This document shows, piece after piece, positions 47,427 to 57,299 of a stretch of DNA of 64,000 nucleotides. Origin of the DNA: Serratia symbiotica (GTDB lineage Bacteria; Pseudomonadota; Gammaproteobacteria; Enterobacterales; Enterobacteriaceae); the NCBI GenBank assembly GCA_900155695.1, contig FUHL01000001.1, positions 558,001 to 622,000 on the forward strand, written 5' to 3'. The number at the start of each line of letters is the position of its first letter. The stretch's first letter is position 1. The translations under genes were made by a program, and so were the position numbers. The notes below the pieces were generated by a model. It saw only the letters and a list, made by a program, of their open reading frames with translations, did no database searches and was not told where the DNA came from.

Positions 47427-47996
47427 TCAAGGTTCTATTATATCATGAGCAGACCAAATGATTTCACCAGTTTGAACCAACATCAGCTGCATATCTATCA
47501 TCGGTGATTTTATATCTCCGCTCAAGTCGCTATATAATACATACTTTGCATTAAGGATACGTGCTAAAGCAATTGCCTTACTACGCGAGCCTAAACTATC
47601 CTCTAAAGATAAGCCTAGCACATTCCTAGCGCTTATCAGTTCTGCTTCCGGCACTATAGTATAAGTAGAATTTATTTGAAGTGCTTTATATAATATTGAT
47701 GTTGCTTGCTTTGTTTGTAATATACCATTAGTATTATTCGTTATGTTGTCTAATAATAAACTGCCAGTGTTAATTGCCTTAGCTTCTACCATCTTATTTA
47801 GTAATGGTTGTAGGACATGGAGCCATTCAAATTGACGTATTTTAGGCGGTTGAGGAACTATTTCATAAGTAGGTTGCTGACGTTGTTCCTTTATGCTTAG
47901 TGGAATAATTGACCTGATATTCTCAGTTTGGTGAACTGGTGATAAACAGCCTGTCAGGATTAATACAAAGAACGCCACCAATAAAGACGTTTTCAT
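47427..47996 (-). CDS. lpoB: penicillin-binding protein activator LpoB
   Basis: Outer-membrane lipoprotein that reaches through the periplasm to activate PBP1b. Signal peptide and lipobox LTGC place the lipidated Cys at 17. A short proline/glutamine-rich linker (about 20-52) precedes the globular domain (about 55-189), with GSLLLDNITNNTNGIL, LGSRSKAIALARILNAKYVLYSDLSG and MQLMLVQTGEIIWS. At 189 residues it is shorter than E. coli (213), mostly in the linker. It sits 68 bp after hinT; the ycfL gene found between them in E. coli is cleanly absent. Confidence 0.95.
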   Translation of the reverse strand: MKTSLLVAFFVLILTGCLSPVHQTENIRSIIPLSIKEQRQQPTYEIVPQPPKIRQFEWLHVLQPLLNKMVEAKAINTGSLLLDNITNNTNGILQTKQATSILYKALQINSTYTIVPEAELISARNVLGLSLEDSLGSRSKAIALARILNAKYVLYSDLSGDIKSPMIDMQLMLVQTGEIIWSAHDIIEP

Positions 47997-48064
47997 TCTT
48001 AGTTCTTTTCCAATTATTTTAGAATAACTATTAATTTATATATTTAATATTTAGATAATTATTG

Positions 48065-48418
48065 CTAATATAATGATATTATTGGGCCTAGAGCACAACC
48101 GCCAAGTAAATGCATATGAACATGATAGATTTCCTGTCCAGCATGTCGATTACAGTTGAGTATTAATCGGTATCCATCTTCCGCTATCCCTTCCTGTTTT
48201 GCAATTTTTGCAGCAGTGGTAAGCATTCTTCCTAAGATTGCTTCATGTTCTATAGTTACATGATTAATAGTAGGTATTACCACATTTGGTACGATTAAAA
48301 TATGGATAGGAGCCTTCGGTGATATATCACAGAAAGCAGTAACTAATTCATCTTGGTAAAGTATATTTGCGTAGATTTCTCGGTGTATAATTTTGCTAAA
48401 TACTGATGAGTGCATCAT
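48065..48418 (-). CDS. hinT: purine nucleoside phosphoramidase HinT
   Basis: HIT-family hydrolase acting on AMP-lysine-type phosphoramidates. The 117 residues include SKIIHREI near the start and the histidine triad [10 protein letters not shown] with H99, H101 and H103. AAGGA precedes the ATG by eight bases; a second ATG directly follows the first. The C-terminus (GPIISLY) is slightly shorter and more hydrophobic than in E. coli. Gene order ptsG-hinT-lpoB matches E. coli after removal of fhuE and ycfL. Confidence 0.95.
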   Translation of the reverse strand: MMHSSVFSKIIHREIYANILYQDELVTAFCDISPKAPIHILIVPNVVIPTINHVTIEHEAILGRMLTTAAKIAKQEGIAEDGYRLILNCNRHAGQEIYHVHMHLLGGCALGPIISLY

Positions 48419-49377
48419 TTTGGAATTCCTTAGTCTAAAAGACTAAATATTAAAATAATATTGGCAATACAATTCATGCTTTCAATTAACAACACATTTT
48501 GATATTCGATTATGCTAAAATCATACAATTTAGTATGTTATACTATATTCAGCTTTTATTTATACATAGCCAATTAATGAAATAATCGGAACCTTATGAG
48601 AAATATATTTGACGATCCATTTTATTTATATTTATGCATAGATAGAGCTAATAACATCACAGTATCTCCAATGATATTGAATCTATAAGCTTGTTAAAGC
48701 TTAAACTATACGGAATGTACCTGTATACTTGATGAAAACTAAGCATCTATACTATCTTTTATGTCTTTACCTATCAATCATACAAGCCAATATATAATGG
48801 ATCTAAAAATAGTATAGGCACTACAGTCGATATCTTGCGGATTACAAGAGAATGCAAAATTACAAATAACACTTTCTTTTGTCATTTTATTTCTCATCCT
48901 ATAGGATGAGAAATTCTTGATCATATATAGCAAAAATGAGTTTAGTTAAATAAATTTGCTATCTTTGTATTGATTTATCTAAAAAATAGTTCAATATAAT
49001 ATATTATTATATTTATATTGTAGTAAATATGTTTCACTCACTTAAATTTTTTATAAACATTATTGATTGCAATACTTAAGAAATTACAAATGATATTGTA
49101 GATACCATATTAGTAATCTCTTTCTTGACCTAAACGATATACTGAAATCAGTACTATATTGATAACATCTAGCTATAAATTTTCAAGATAAAGATCGCTT
49201 ATCGATTTGATGCCTTAATAATATGGATACATAAAATAATATAGATACATAACACCAGGCAATATATTATTAAGATTCAGTCAGTAATTACAGTAATTAT
49301 GATATATGATTATTCCTTGCGTGAAGTAATCAACATTTTATTTTTAGTGTAACGTTAAATACACTTTCTCTTCTAAA
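48419..49377. other. desert between ptsG and hinT
   Basis: About 960 bases. In E. coli fhuE occupies this place, but I could read no trace of it. It contains a perfect 26-bp palindrome at 48889-48914. Nothing else is supportable. Confidence 0.45.
48889..48914. other. 26-bp perfect palindrome
   Basis: ATTTCTCATCCTA is followed at once by its exact reverse complement TAGGATGAGAAAT. It lies 463 bp beyond the ptsG stop and 470 bp before the hinT start. It may be the terminator of ptsG, of the missing gene between ptsG and hinT, or a protein-binding site. Confidence 0.55.
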
Positions 49378-50811
49378 TTAATTATGATTGATATATATCT
49401 CCATATCAGTTTTAAGGTTATCAGATTTTGTGCCAAATATAGCTTGAACACCAGCACCTACAATTACAACAGCAGTAGCACCTAATTTCTTAAGGGCAGC
49501 TTGGTCAACTTTCGTAATATCAATTACACTAACGCGAAGTCTAGTAATGCAGGCATCCAGATTAATGATGTTTCCTTTACCTCCAAAAGCTTGCACTAAA
49601 GCAGAAGACATATCGGATCTACTTAGTAGATTATACTCAGTAGTTATATTTTCACGGCCAGGAGTTATAAGATTTAACTTAATAATGAGCGTCCTAAAAA
49701 GAGTATAATATACTAATCCATAGACAATGCCAATGATAGGAAATAACCAAATTTTACTACTATTTGAACTTAGAACAATGAAATCAATTAATCCATGCGA
49801 GAAACTTGTACCATTACGCATACCTAATAAAATGCATATAGGAAAAGCCAAACCACTTAAGATAGTGTGAATCATATATAGTATTGGCGCAACAAACATA
49901 AAGGAAAATTCAATTGGCTCTGTAATACCTGTAAGAAATGAAGTTAGGGCAGCAGAGATCATGATGCCGCCTATTTTAGCCCGGTTTTCTTGTTTAGCTG
50001 AATGCCAAATGGCAATAGCCACTGCAGGTAAACCATACATTTTAAATAAAAAACCACCAGATAATTTACCTGCAGTTACATCACCTGCCATATAACGTGG
50101 GATATCACCGTGAAATACTTGGCCTGTTATATTAGTAAATTCGCCAATTTGCATCTGGAAAGGCACGTTCCAGATATGGTGAAGACCAAATGGTACTAGT
50201 GAACGTTCAATCAAGCCATAAAGACCAAAAGCTACTATCGGGTTTTGATATGCAGCCCACTGAGAAAATAGCTGGATACTTGTGCCAATAGGCGGCCATA
50301 TAAACGATAAAAAGATACCTATTACAATAGCCGTTAAGCCAGAAATAATCGGAACAAATCGCTTACCTGAAAAAAAACCTAGATACTCTGGTAGTTTAAT
50401 GCGGAAAAAGGTATTAAACATATAGGCAGCCATAGCACCAGCGATTATTCCACCAAATACACCAGTATCTGCCAAATGTTTCGTAGCAATTTCTTCGGTT
50501 GTAAGATGAAGAATCAAGGGAGCAACAACTGCTATGGTTTTTACCATAATACCATAAGCTACCATTGCTGCTAGTGCAGAGACACCATCGTTATTCGTGA
50601 AACCCAAGGCCACTCCGATTGCAAAAATTAATGGCATATTTGTAAAAACAGAGCCACCTGCTTCTGCCATTATATGGGAGACTATCGTTGGTAACCAACT
50701 AAAGTTAGCAGAACCTAAGCCAAGTAGGATACCTGCAATAGGCAATACTGATACGGGAAGCATTAAAGATTTGCCTATTTTTTGTAAATTTGTAAAGGCA
50801 TGTGTGAACAT
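49378..50811 (-). CDS. ptsG: glucose-specific PTS enzyme IIBC
   Basis: Imports and phosphorylates glucose across the inner membrane, with phosphate from EIIA-Glc. The 477 residues match E. coli in length. The IIC membrane domain (about 1-385) has many helices and the [12 protein letters not shown] substrate motif near 297-308. A linker leads to the IIB domain, with the phosphorylated cysteine (position 421 in E. coli) in [12 protein letters not shown] and [15 protein letters not shown] near the end. GAGGAGC precedes the ATG. The leader AGGAGCACAC resembles the E. coli region bound by the small RNA SgrS, but sgrS is not in the window. Confidence 0.96.
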   Translation of the reverse strand: MFTHAFTNLQKIGKSLMLPVSVLPIAGILLGLGSANFSWLPTIVSHIMAEAGGSVFTNMPLIFAIGVALGFTNNDGVSALAAMVAYGIMVKTIAVVAPLILHLTTEEIATKHLADTGVFGGIIAGAMAAYMFNTFFRIKLPEYLGFFSGKRFVPIISGLTAIVIGIFLSFIWPPIGTSIQLFSQWAAYQNPIVAFGLYGLIERSLVPFGLHHIWNVPFQMQIGEFTNITGQVFHGDIPRYMAGDVTAGKLSGGFLFKMYGLPAVAIAIWHSAKQENRAKIGGIMISAALTSFLTGITEPIEFSFMFVAPILYMIHTILSGLAFPICILLGMRNGTSFSHGLIDFIVLSSNSSKIWLFPIIGIVYGLVYYTLFRTLIIKLNLITPGRENITTEYNLLSRSDMSSALVQAFGGKGNIINLDACITRLRVSVIDITKVDQAALKKLGATAVVIVGAGVQAIFGTKSDNLKTDMEIYINHN

Positions 50812-51007
50812 AACTGTGTGCTCCTCAATAATCAGATTTTGCTACTTTAGGTATTTGATATTGTAAAGAGAATAAAATTCCACTGTGTGTGGTGTCTCAG
50901 CGCCTTAATATTTATGTAAAATCAAATAGATATTCTATTTTTATGCCCTCTTTTCGTCTATAAATCAATACAATCAATACCAAGTTAAACATCAGTATGT
51001 AATCCAC

Positions 51008-51784
51008 TTAAAATTCAATATGAAATAAGCGTGAAAAGTTATCTGTAGTAGCTTCGGCTAAGTTTTCAAGGCTCATTCCCTTCAATGCCGCCATGTATTC
51101 GGCTAGATCTCTTACATAGGCAGGTTGGTTTTCTTTACCTCGGTAAGGTAAAGGAGCAAGATATGGCGCATCAGTTTCTAGAAGTATGCGATCTAACGGT
51201 ATATAATGCACTATCTCACGTAATTGCGTTGCATTCCGAAACGTTACGATACCAGAAAAAGAAATATAACAACCTAAATCTAATAGCGCTTTTGCACTAG
51301 AACGATCCTCTGTAAAACAGTGTATCACACCACCACAATCTCGTACATTTTCTTCATGTAAAATGGTTAGTATGTCAGAACAAGAGCAACGCATATGTAC
51401 GATTATAGGTTTGTTTAAATCTCTACCAATTCTAATATGTTCACGAAACGATGCCTGTTGTATATTAATTGTTTCTTTATTATAGAAATAATCTAATCCA
51501 GTTTCTCCAATCGCTATCACGTTGCTCGCTCTTGCGAGCCGCCGGATTTCGTTATAATCACAAGCATTATTTAGATTCAATGGATGTATCCCACAAGCAA
51601 GAGCTACATCATCGCGTGTCCCAAGTAAGTCACTCATAGTCTTATAGCTTGATAAATCAGTGGCAACTGCTAGCACATAGCAAACATTGCATGCTCTTGC
51701 CTTAGCAAGAACATCATTCATATTGTTATGTAAAGTTTTATAATCAAGAAGGTCAAGATGACAATGAGAATCAACTAATAACAT
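51008..51784 (-). CDS. ycfH: TatD-family metal-dependent hydrolase (YcfH)
   Basis: TatD-type deoxyribonuclease/hydrolase with a TIM-barrel fold. The 258 residues hold the metal ligands H7 and H9 (VDSHCHLD), the GETGLDYF glutamate near 93-100, IVHMRCS and VIHCFTEDR histidines, and LLETDAPYLAP with the catalytic aspartate near the end. Cellular substrate is uncertain. It lies between holB and ptsG, as in E. coli. The holB-ycfH gap is only 14 bp, implying co-transcription. Confidence 0.94.
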   Translation of the reverse strand: MLLVDSHCHLDLLDYKTLHNNMNDVLAKARACNVCYVLAVATDLSSYKTMSDLLGTRDDVALACGIHPLNLNNACDYNEIRRLARASNVIAIGETGLDYFYNKETINIQQASFREHIRIGRDLNKPIIVHMRCSCSDILTILHEENVRDCGGVIHCFTEDRSSAKALLDLGCYISFSGIVTFRNATQLREIVHYIPLDRILLETDAPYLAPLPYRGKENQPAYVRDLAEYMAALKGMSLENLAEATTDNFSRLFHIEF

Positions 51785-51798
51785 AATTTTAACTTTTT

Positions 51799-52806
51799 TT
51801 ATAGAAAAGAAAACGGAGAAATACTAATATTTATAAGCATTTCCTCCCATCCGAGCAATTGCTCTATCAATAGCAATTCACAGTTAACGCCTACTACACT
51901 AAGTAAATGATGCCGGCAAAGCAATAATCTCTGTAAGATTTGTGACAAAAAAACATCACTCATTATACTAGCCAGTTGATGTACTAATGATTTTTGATCA
52001 TGATTAACCACATATTCTGATGCACCTTGTTGCCATTTCATCGCATCTAGTAGTAGAGTACATAACCAATATAAACGTTCTGCTACATCAATTTTCTGAA
52101 GAACAGGTAAGAGCAACATCATATTCTTTTGTAATAAGGCAGTATTTAACGTATTACATAAAATACTACGCTGTTGCCAGTTATTAGGTTGTAACATTTT
52201 TTTGGCATCGATTGGCGATCCGTTATTTAGTAGAAGGGCCGTCAGGTGATCGATTTCTTTACCTGGCATGTGATGATTAAGCCATGCCATGCTTATTTGC
52301 TTATCTGGATTACTTAGATGCCAAAACAAGCATCGACTACGTAGTGTTGCTAACAAACGAAAAGGTTCTCGGCAACTTAATAGAAAATGCGTTCTTTCAG
52401 GCGGTTCTTCCAATGTCTTCATTAACGCGTTTGTTGCAGCGTCTGTTAATAACTCAGCTTGTGATAACCAGATGACTTTAGCTACTCCTTGCTGTGCATG
52501 GCGATTTAATTTATCCATTACTTGACGGATGGGGTCAATACCTATAGCATTTTTACCTGGTTCTAGTATGACCATATGATAATCGGGATGAGTTCCAGAA
52601 AACATTAACTTACAGCTGTGGCACTTACCACAACTATGATCATCGTTACGTTGATTACAAAGTAACCAGCAGCTAAAGGCATAAACTAACGTATTTTTAC
52701 CATTATCTGAATCAGAATGTAATAATAGCGCATAATGACCTCGTCCAGTAGTGTAATACTTAATCAACTCTTGATAAGAAATATTTATCCATGGATATCT
52801 GTCCAT
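51799..52806 (-). CDS. holB: DNA polymerase III delta-prime subunit
   Basis: Clamp-loader subunit that helps open and load the beta sliding clamp. The 335 residues start MDRYPWIN at the ATG (52806) overlapping the tmk TAA by one base. The longer open frame would add 13 unmatched residues. The N-terminal AAA+ domain has a degenerate P-loop (normal for delta-prime, which does not bind ATP), a zinc-binding module CNQRNDDHSCGKCHSCKLM, and KTLEEPPERTHFLL with the LRSRC SRC motif. The C-terminal collar domain is complete but more divergent. Confidence 0.95.
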   Translation of the reverse strand: MDRYPWINISYQELIKYYTTGRGHYALLLHSDSDNGKNTLVYAFSCWLLCNQRNDDHSCGKCHSCKLMFSGTHPDYHMVILEPGKNAIGIDPIRQVMDKLNRHAQQGVAKVIWLSQAELLTDAATNALMKTLEEPPERTHFLLSCREPFRLLATLRSRCLFWHLSNPDKQISMAWLNHHMPGKEIDHLTALLLNNGSPIDAKKMLQPNNWQQRSILCNTLNTALLQKNMMLLLPVLQKIDVAERLYWLCTLLLDAMKWQQGASEYVVNHDQKSLVHQLASIMSDVFLSQILQRLLLCRHHLLSVVGVNCELLLIEQLLGWEEMLINISISPFSFL

Positions 52807-53444
52807 TACATATCTTTCTGCTGTTGCAGCCAACGACTTACACAACTATAAATAGATTCAGTAACTTTTTCAAACGGTTCGGTTGCATCGATTGTCATAA
52901 TGGATGCATCTAGCGCTGCGGCTTCTAAATAACATGCACGCGTACGCGTGAAAAAAGATGACACTTCTTGTTCAATTCTATCTAATTCTCCTCGTGCATT
53001 CACGCGTTTTAGACCAATGAGATGTGGGATATCTAAATAGAGAGTTAGATCTGGAGAGAAGTCTCCTAATATCATATTGCGCAACAATAAGATTAGTTGA
53101 GGATCTATTTTGCGTCCAGCACCCTGATAAGCCTGTGATGACAGATCATGCCTGTCACCTATAACCCACATCCCACGTTTTAAAGCCGGCTTAATAACTG
53201 TTTCTACCAACTGTACACGGGCAGCATAGAGAATTAGTAATTCTGCCTTTATGTTGAGTCTTTCTTGACCCACTCCACGTTTGAAAAGATCACGTAGTTT
53301 CTCTGAAATTGGTGTTCCCCCCGGCTCACGTGTAAAAACGATATTATCGATACCATGTTCACGCAATATCTTCTCCACAATCTTACACGCAGTGGTTTTA
53401 CCTGCTCCTTCGAGTCCTTCAATCACAATGAATTTACCGTTCAT
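52806..53444 (-). CDS. tmk: thymidylate kinase
   Basis: Phosphorylates dTMP to dTDP. The 212 residues contain the P-loop GLEGAGKTT (about 9-17), the DR motif [16 protein letters not shown] near 92-107 and the LID region. FTREPGGTP carries substrate contacts. TTAAAGGAAAAG before the ATG provides the ribosome site. First readable gene of tmk-holB-ycfH; mltG and pabC, which precede tmk in enterics, are missing or decayed. Confidence 0.96.
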   Translation of the reverse strand: MNGKFIVIEGLEGAGKTTACKIVEKILREHGIDNIVFTREPGGTPISEKLRDLFKRGVGQERLNIKAELLILYAARVQLVETVIKPALKRGMWVIGDRHDLSSQAYQGAGRKIDPQLILLLRNMILGDFSPDLTLYLDIPHLIGLKRVNARGELDRIEQEVSSFFTRTRACYLEAAALDASIMTIDATEPFEKVTESIYSCVSRWLQQQKDM

Positions 53445-54660
53445 TCTTTTCCTTTAACTCTTAACGGTAGTGATGTACTACTTAGTTATGTCCTGCCAGG
53501 TAATTATTAAAAATAATTGCTACTTTTACCATGGAATAACAAGCATAAAGAGTATATTTTAGCTAAGTTATTAGCGACTACATGCATAGAAATGCATGTT
53601 GGTAGAAGATCAAACATCACGTATGTATTACACGTATTGATAAAGTTAATTTCTATTACTTCTATTACGAGTCATACAGTAATTATAATTTATTTCTTGC
53701 CATTGCTTAATATAGCATTGGTATATAAACTTATACTAATACGTCACTAGTTAAGCAACACTCATGCTATGCTTATATAATATCAAAGGAACTATATTTA
53801 TTCTTATATAATCGAATATGAGGCCAAGATTATTATATTAGCTATTGTTAAATGATGGCAAAATAGTTAGTTAATGTAAGGTCGTTCAACGCTCTATTAA
53901 TACGTAAGTATGTATGTATTAATATATAAGTGTGTATGTTTGAATAGATAACTATCCATTTTGAAGACTAAATACAGATAGATATTAGGGTAGAACTACA
54001 TTTCTAGTTTAGCTATACATGATTTGCCAAAAGTAACAAAACTATTATATCGTTTTTATTTAACAATATATAATGTAAAGATTTCTATTATTGCAGTGCT
54101 TTCAGGCAGTCGTATAAACTAGATACATTTTATGAAATGTACAATACACTAAAATTTTTATAATGGTGAATAATTACAGTATCTAATATACCGTAAGGAA
54201 AAGAAAAAATGATAAGTGTAAGATTCAATTTTATTAGTTCCATCTTTATTTACAATCAAAATTATCATAATTGGCATTGAATATCATCTGATTTAGGAAT
54301 TTGCAGATGATATTGTATTGACCAGATGAAATAATATTCATATATTGCTTACGCATACTTTATCAGATAGTTTATATCATAGAAATAATTACTCTATATC
54401 AGCACATATAAATTAGTATTACGGTATCCAAGTAGTACTTACTATTTTTAAGTAGCAATATCTCTTTAAATATCATAATTATTTAGATATTGTCTTATCA
54501 AGACTTTGATACACTTAAAAGTGATTTTAATCTCTTAAAACACTTAAATGTGTGTAACATGATACTCATGCAACTTAGACCATATATGACTAAATAACTT
54601 TATCATGTAATATTCATAATCTATTAGACCTTAATGCTGTACAACAACAATAACTATGTA
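53445..54660. other. desert between tmk and pabC relic
   Basis: About 1.2 kb where relatives carry mltG and most of pabC. A short minus-strand reading (H-G-K-S-S-N-Y-F near 53532) faintly resembles the MltG C-terminus but is too weak to annotate. A plus-strand ORF at 53517-53750 looks like chance. Small dyads such as CACTTAAAAGTG near 54513 are present. Confidence 0.4.
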
Positions 54661-54665
54661 AAATT

Positions 54666-54749
54666 TTAGCACTCTATCTGCGTGGATAGAATAAATACCA
54701 TTCTTTTGTCCAACGTAAATGTGGGGTTCTGAAAAAGGATATCACTACT
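54666..54749 (-). pseudogene. pabC: fragment of aminodeoxychorismate lyase (pabC relic)
   Basis: Read on the minus strand, S-D-I-L-F-Q...F-T..., then V-F-I-L-S-T-Q-I-E-C-stop matches the PabC N-terminal part (SDRATQF...FTTA...VSLLSAHIQRL). Most changes are single-base: A to T, H to Q, Q to E, R to C, L to stop. It lies directly downstream of fabF on the same strand, where enterics have pabC. The rest of the gene is unreadable. PabC makes p-aminobenzoate for folate. Confidence 0.5.
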
Positions 54750-54853
54750 ATTCATATAGTATGTTAAATGTGCATTTGCTTTATTTTTTATCATAAAAAT
54801 ATCAGATGCATGTTAAAATAACGTAGTTAAAACTTAAACGAGTACTCGATAGG

Positions 54854-56082
54854 TTAATACAATGTTGATTGTATCCTTATCAAAATTAAAGAAGCATGTA
54901 TGCCGTCAAAAACTGAAGGAGTGACAAAAAATATATTGCATATTACTTACCTATCGAGCTTCATTTGGCATAAAATCTAGATCGTATTTTTTATCAAGGT
55001 TATTCTGGATTGATGGTGAGTACATCGCTTGATTACGTAGAGATAAAATTGTAAATATTGATTCGACTGCACCTGCTGCTCTTAATAGAGGTCCTGTTAT
55101 TTATTTTCTCGAACTCATCATTATTCTTGGCGCATCAAGACAAAATATTGACTGCACTGATTATGCCTCGATGAAGTGGAAGTTTCATGTGCATTAATGT
55201 AGCCAATTTGTGTTGTATTTATTCCGGCATAAATTATTGCATTTTTCATAGATTACGCATCGCCAGCTCCATTTTTTAGAGGAGATGTGATATAAAAGGC
55301 GTCTACTGCTCATACTAAATCAAAGTACCTAAGCGTATATCTTTGCATTGCGTCTTTTGACATGCTGATATTCTTATGGCAGCATTATCTAATACAAACA
55401 AATTACGATCTTAATCCCATGGATAGCTTGCTAGCTTTGGGTTTGATTACTAGTAGACAACGCACGTTCTACACTAAAACCCCTAATACACAATAGAGCA
55501 CTAGATTTTTCTCCCGACCTGATAAGATGAGATCTGTATCATTATAAGTGATACAACGTACAGCATGCCGTATGTTATGCATATCTGAGGCACAGGCATT
55601 CGAAATAGACATACTAGGACCACGCATGCCGTACATAATTGTTATGTGACTTTCTATCATGTAGACTATAGTAGAGGGTATGAAAATGGTCTTATTTTTC
55701 TTGGATCACTTTTATTGAGCAAATTAGAATTGATTTCTAATAAACCTCACCACTAATTCTGAAGCTAATAGTAGTACTAATTCGACTCGACTGGCATGAT
55801 CCTCGGTTAGTTCCAGCCCAGCATATTGCATATCTTGAATGCTTTCCGCGATGCAATACTAGATAAAATATTAATTTTATGCGAATCTTTGCAAGAGATA
55901 AAATCGTCTGCATTAAAATTTTTACCAATCCAGAAATTTGGTCGTAAAAGTTATGGTATTAAAATGCTCTATTTTACTAATGCCACCTTGCTCTGAAAGA
56001 ACAGCATTCCATTTAGCTTCTACCGTATTACGGACTGAGATAAAAAATCAAGTTTAGTTAGAAATACTCGACGCTCAGAAAC
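54854..56082 (-). pseudogene. fabF: 3-oxoacyl-ACP synthase II, broken (fabF)
   Basis: FabF elongates acyl chains and performs the C16:1 to C18:1 step. Recognisable parts on the minus strand: after a retained GGAGG the first codon is GTT rather than ATG, then SERRVFLTKLDFLS (family SKRRVVVTGLGMLS), a frameshift, NTVEAKWNAVLSEQ, an open stretch with TIMYGMRGPSMSISNACAS including the catalytic cysteine (55469-55660), NLDKKYDLDFMPNEA, ARstopVSNMQY and a tail matching GTNGSLIF. Many stops and frameshifts. Full length is still present, so decay is by small changes. Confidence 0.94.
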
Positions 56083-56127
56083 GTTTTCCTCCAAAGAGGA
56101 AAATATAATAAAAAGTATGGGAACACT

Positions 56128-56149
56128 TAGGCGGTCGAATGACCGCCTA
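56128..56149 (-). terminator. G+C-rich hairpin between acpP and fabF relic
   Basis: TAGGCGGTC and GACCGCCTA pair perfectly around a 4-base loop, just after the acpP stop. It is by far the most G+C-rich stem here. A U-rich stretch follows on the minus strand a few bases later. It likely ends or protects the abundant acpP transcript. Confidence 0.55.
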
Positions 56150-56160
56150 GATAGGTTCTT

Positions 56161-56400
56161 TTACTTCGGGCTAGCGTTGTTAATAAAATCAATAGCTGCC
56201 TGAACAGTCGTGATCTTCTCAGCTTCTTCATCTGGAATTTCCGTATTAAATTCTTCTTCAAGTGCCATGACTAATTCCACAGTGTCCAGAGAATCAGCGC
56301 CAAGATCTTCAACGAAAGAAGCATTATTTAATACTTCTTCCTGTTTAACACCTAATTGATCAACAATGATTTTCTTAACACGTTCTTCGATAGTGCTCAT
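56161..56400 (-). CDS. acpP: acyl carrier protein
   Basis: Carries growing acyl chains on 4'-phosphopantetheine attached to S37 in [12 protein letters not shown]. The 79 residues are almost identical to E. coli ACP (78), with the acidic helix and [17 protein letters not shown]. Start at the ATG at 56400, since the upstream open frame is unlike ACP. AAGAG precedes it. It follows fabG by about 150 bp, in the conserved fab cluster order, and is followed by a strong hairpin. Confidence 0.97.
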   Translation of the reverse strand: MSTIEERVKKIIVDQLGVKQEEVLNNASFVEDLGADSLDTVELVMALEEEFNTEIPDEEAEKITTVQAAIDFINNASPK

Positions 56401-56553
56401 ACTCTTAAATATCCTATCAAAACTCGCTTTCGCGATGATTGTCGTAGTGTATAAAACATTCACAACAATGTAACTCAAGTATGACTAGACAAAATAAAAT
56501 TTTACGTTATTTGGCTAGTTGCATATCAAATAATGCAAATGGTTTATACATTT

Positions 56554-57288
56554 TCAAATCATGTACATACCACCATTGACATGTAATGTTTCACCAGTGA
56601 TATAGCCTGCATTATCAGATGCTAAAAATATAACAGCATAAGCGATTTCTTGTACATCGCCTAGCCTATTAGCTGGAACTGATGATAAAATGCCTGCACG
56701 TTGATCTTCGGTCAACGTGCGTGTCATATCCGTATCAATAAAGCCAGGAGCTATAACATTAACAGTAATCCCACGTGATGCCACTTCACGTGCTAAAGAT
56801 TTACTAAATCCAATCAAACCAGCTTTTGCAGCCGCATAATTAGTTTGCCCTGCATTCCCCATAACTCCAACAACGGAACCTATAGTAATAACACGACCAA
56901 ACCGTTTTTTCATCATAGATCGTATTACTATTTTCGATAGTCGAAATACTGAAGTCAGATTAGTATTGATAATATCATTCCACTCATTATCACTCATTCT
57001 CATGAGCAAATTATCACAAGTAATTCCAACATTATTTACTAAAATATCGATGTCACCAAATTCTGCATAAATATCAACTAATACCCTATCTATCGATTCT
57101 TGATCAACTACATTCAATATCAAACCATTACCACTTACTCCTAAATAGTTGCTGATAATTTCAGCACCTCTTTTGCTAGTAGCAGTACCGATTACTGTGG
57201 CACCATAAGCCATAAAGTTTTCTGCAATCGCTCGACCAATTCCACGACTTGCACCAGTAACTAGAACAACTTTACCGTTAAAATCCAT
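56554..57288 (-). CDS. fabG: 3-oxoacyl-ACP reductase
   Basis: NADPH-dependent reduction of beta-ketoacyl-ACP. The 244 residues match E. coli in length. TGASRGIG nucleotide motif at 11-18, NNVG at 85-88 (usually NNAG), and the catalytic triad S138, Y151, K155 in IGSVVG...NYAAAKAG. The ATG at 57288, after TGAGGAA, gives MDFNGKVVLVTG, matching MNFEGKIALVTG. It starts 12 bp after fabD ends. C-terminal GETLHVNGGMYM is intact. Confidence 0.97.
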   Translation of the reverse strand: MDFNGKVVLVTGASRGIGRAIAENFMAYGATVIGTATSKRGAEIISNYLGVSGNGLILNVVDQESIDRVLVDIYAEFGDIDILVNNVGITCDNLLMRMSDNEWNDIINTNLTSVFRLSKIVIRSMMKKRFGRVITIGSVVGVMGNAGQTNYAAAKAGLIGFSKSLAREVASRGITVNVIAPGFIDTDMTRTLTEDQRAGILSSVPANRLGDVQEIAYAVIFLASDNAGYITGETLHVNGGMYMI

Positions 57289-57299
57289 TATATTCCTCA

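Noticed and set aside
53510-53545. mltG C-terminal relic upstream of tmk (H-G-K-S-S-N-Y-F)
   Set aside because: Resembles HNKSVQDYL but spacing to tmk is about 50 bp too long and no second segment supports it.
53517-53750. 77-codon plus-strand ORF
   Set aside because: Opposite to the operon direction, Ile/Leu/Thr-rich, no family resemblance and no ribosome site.
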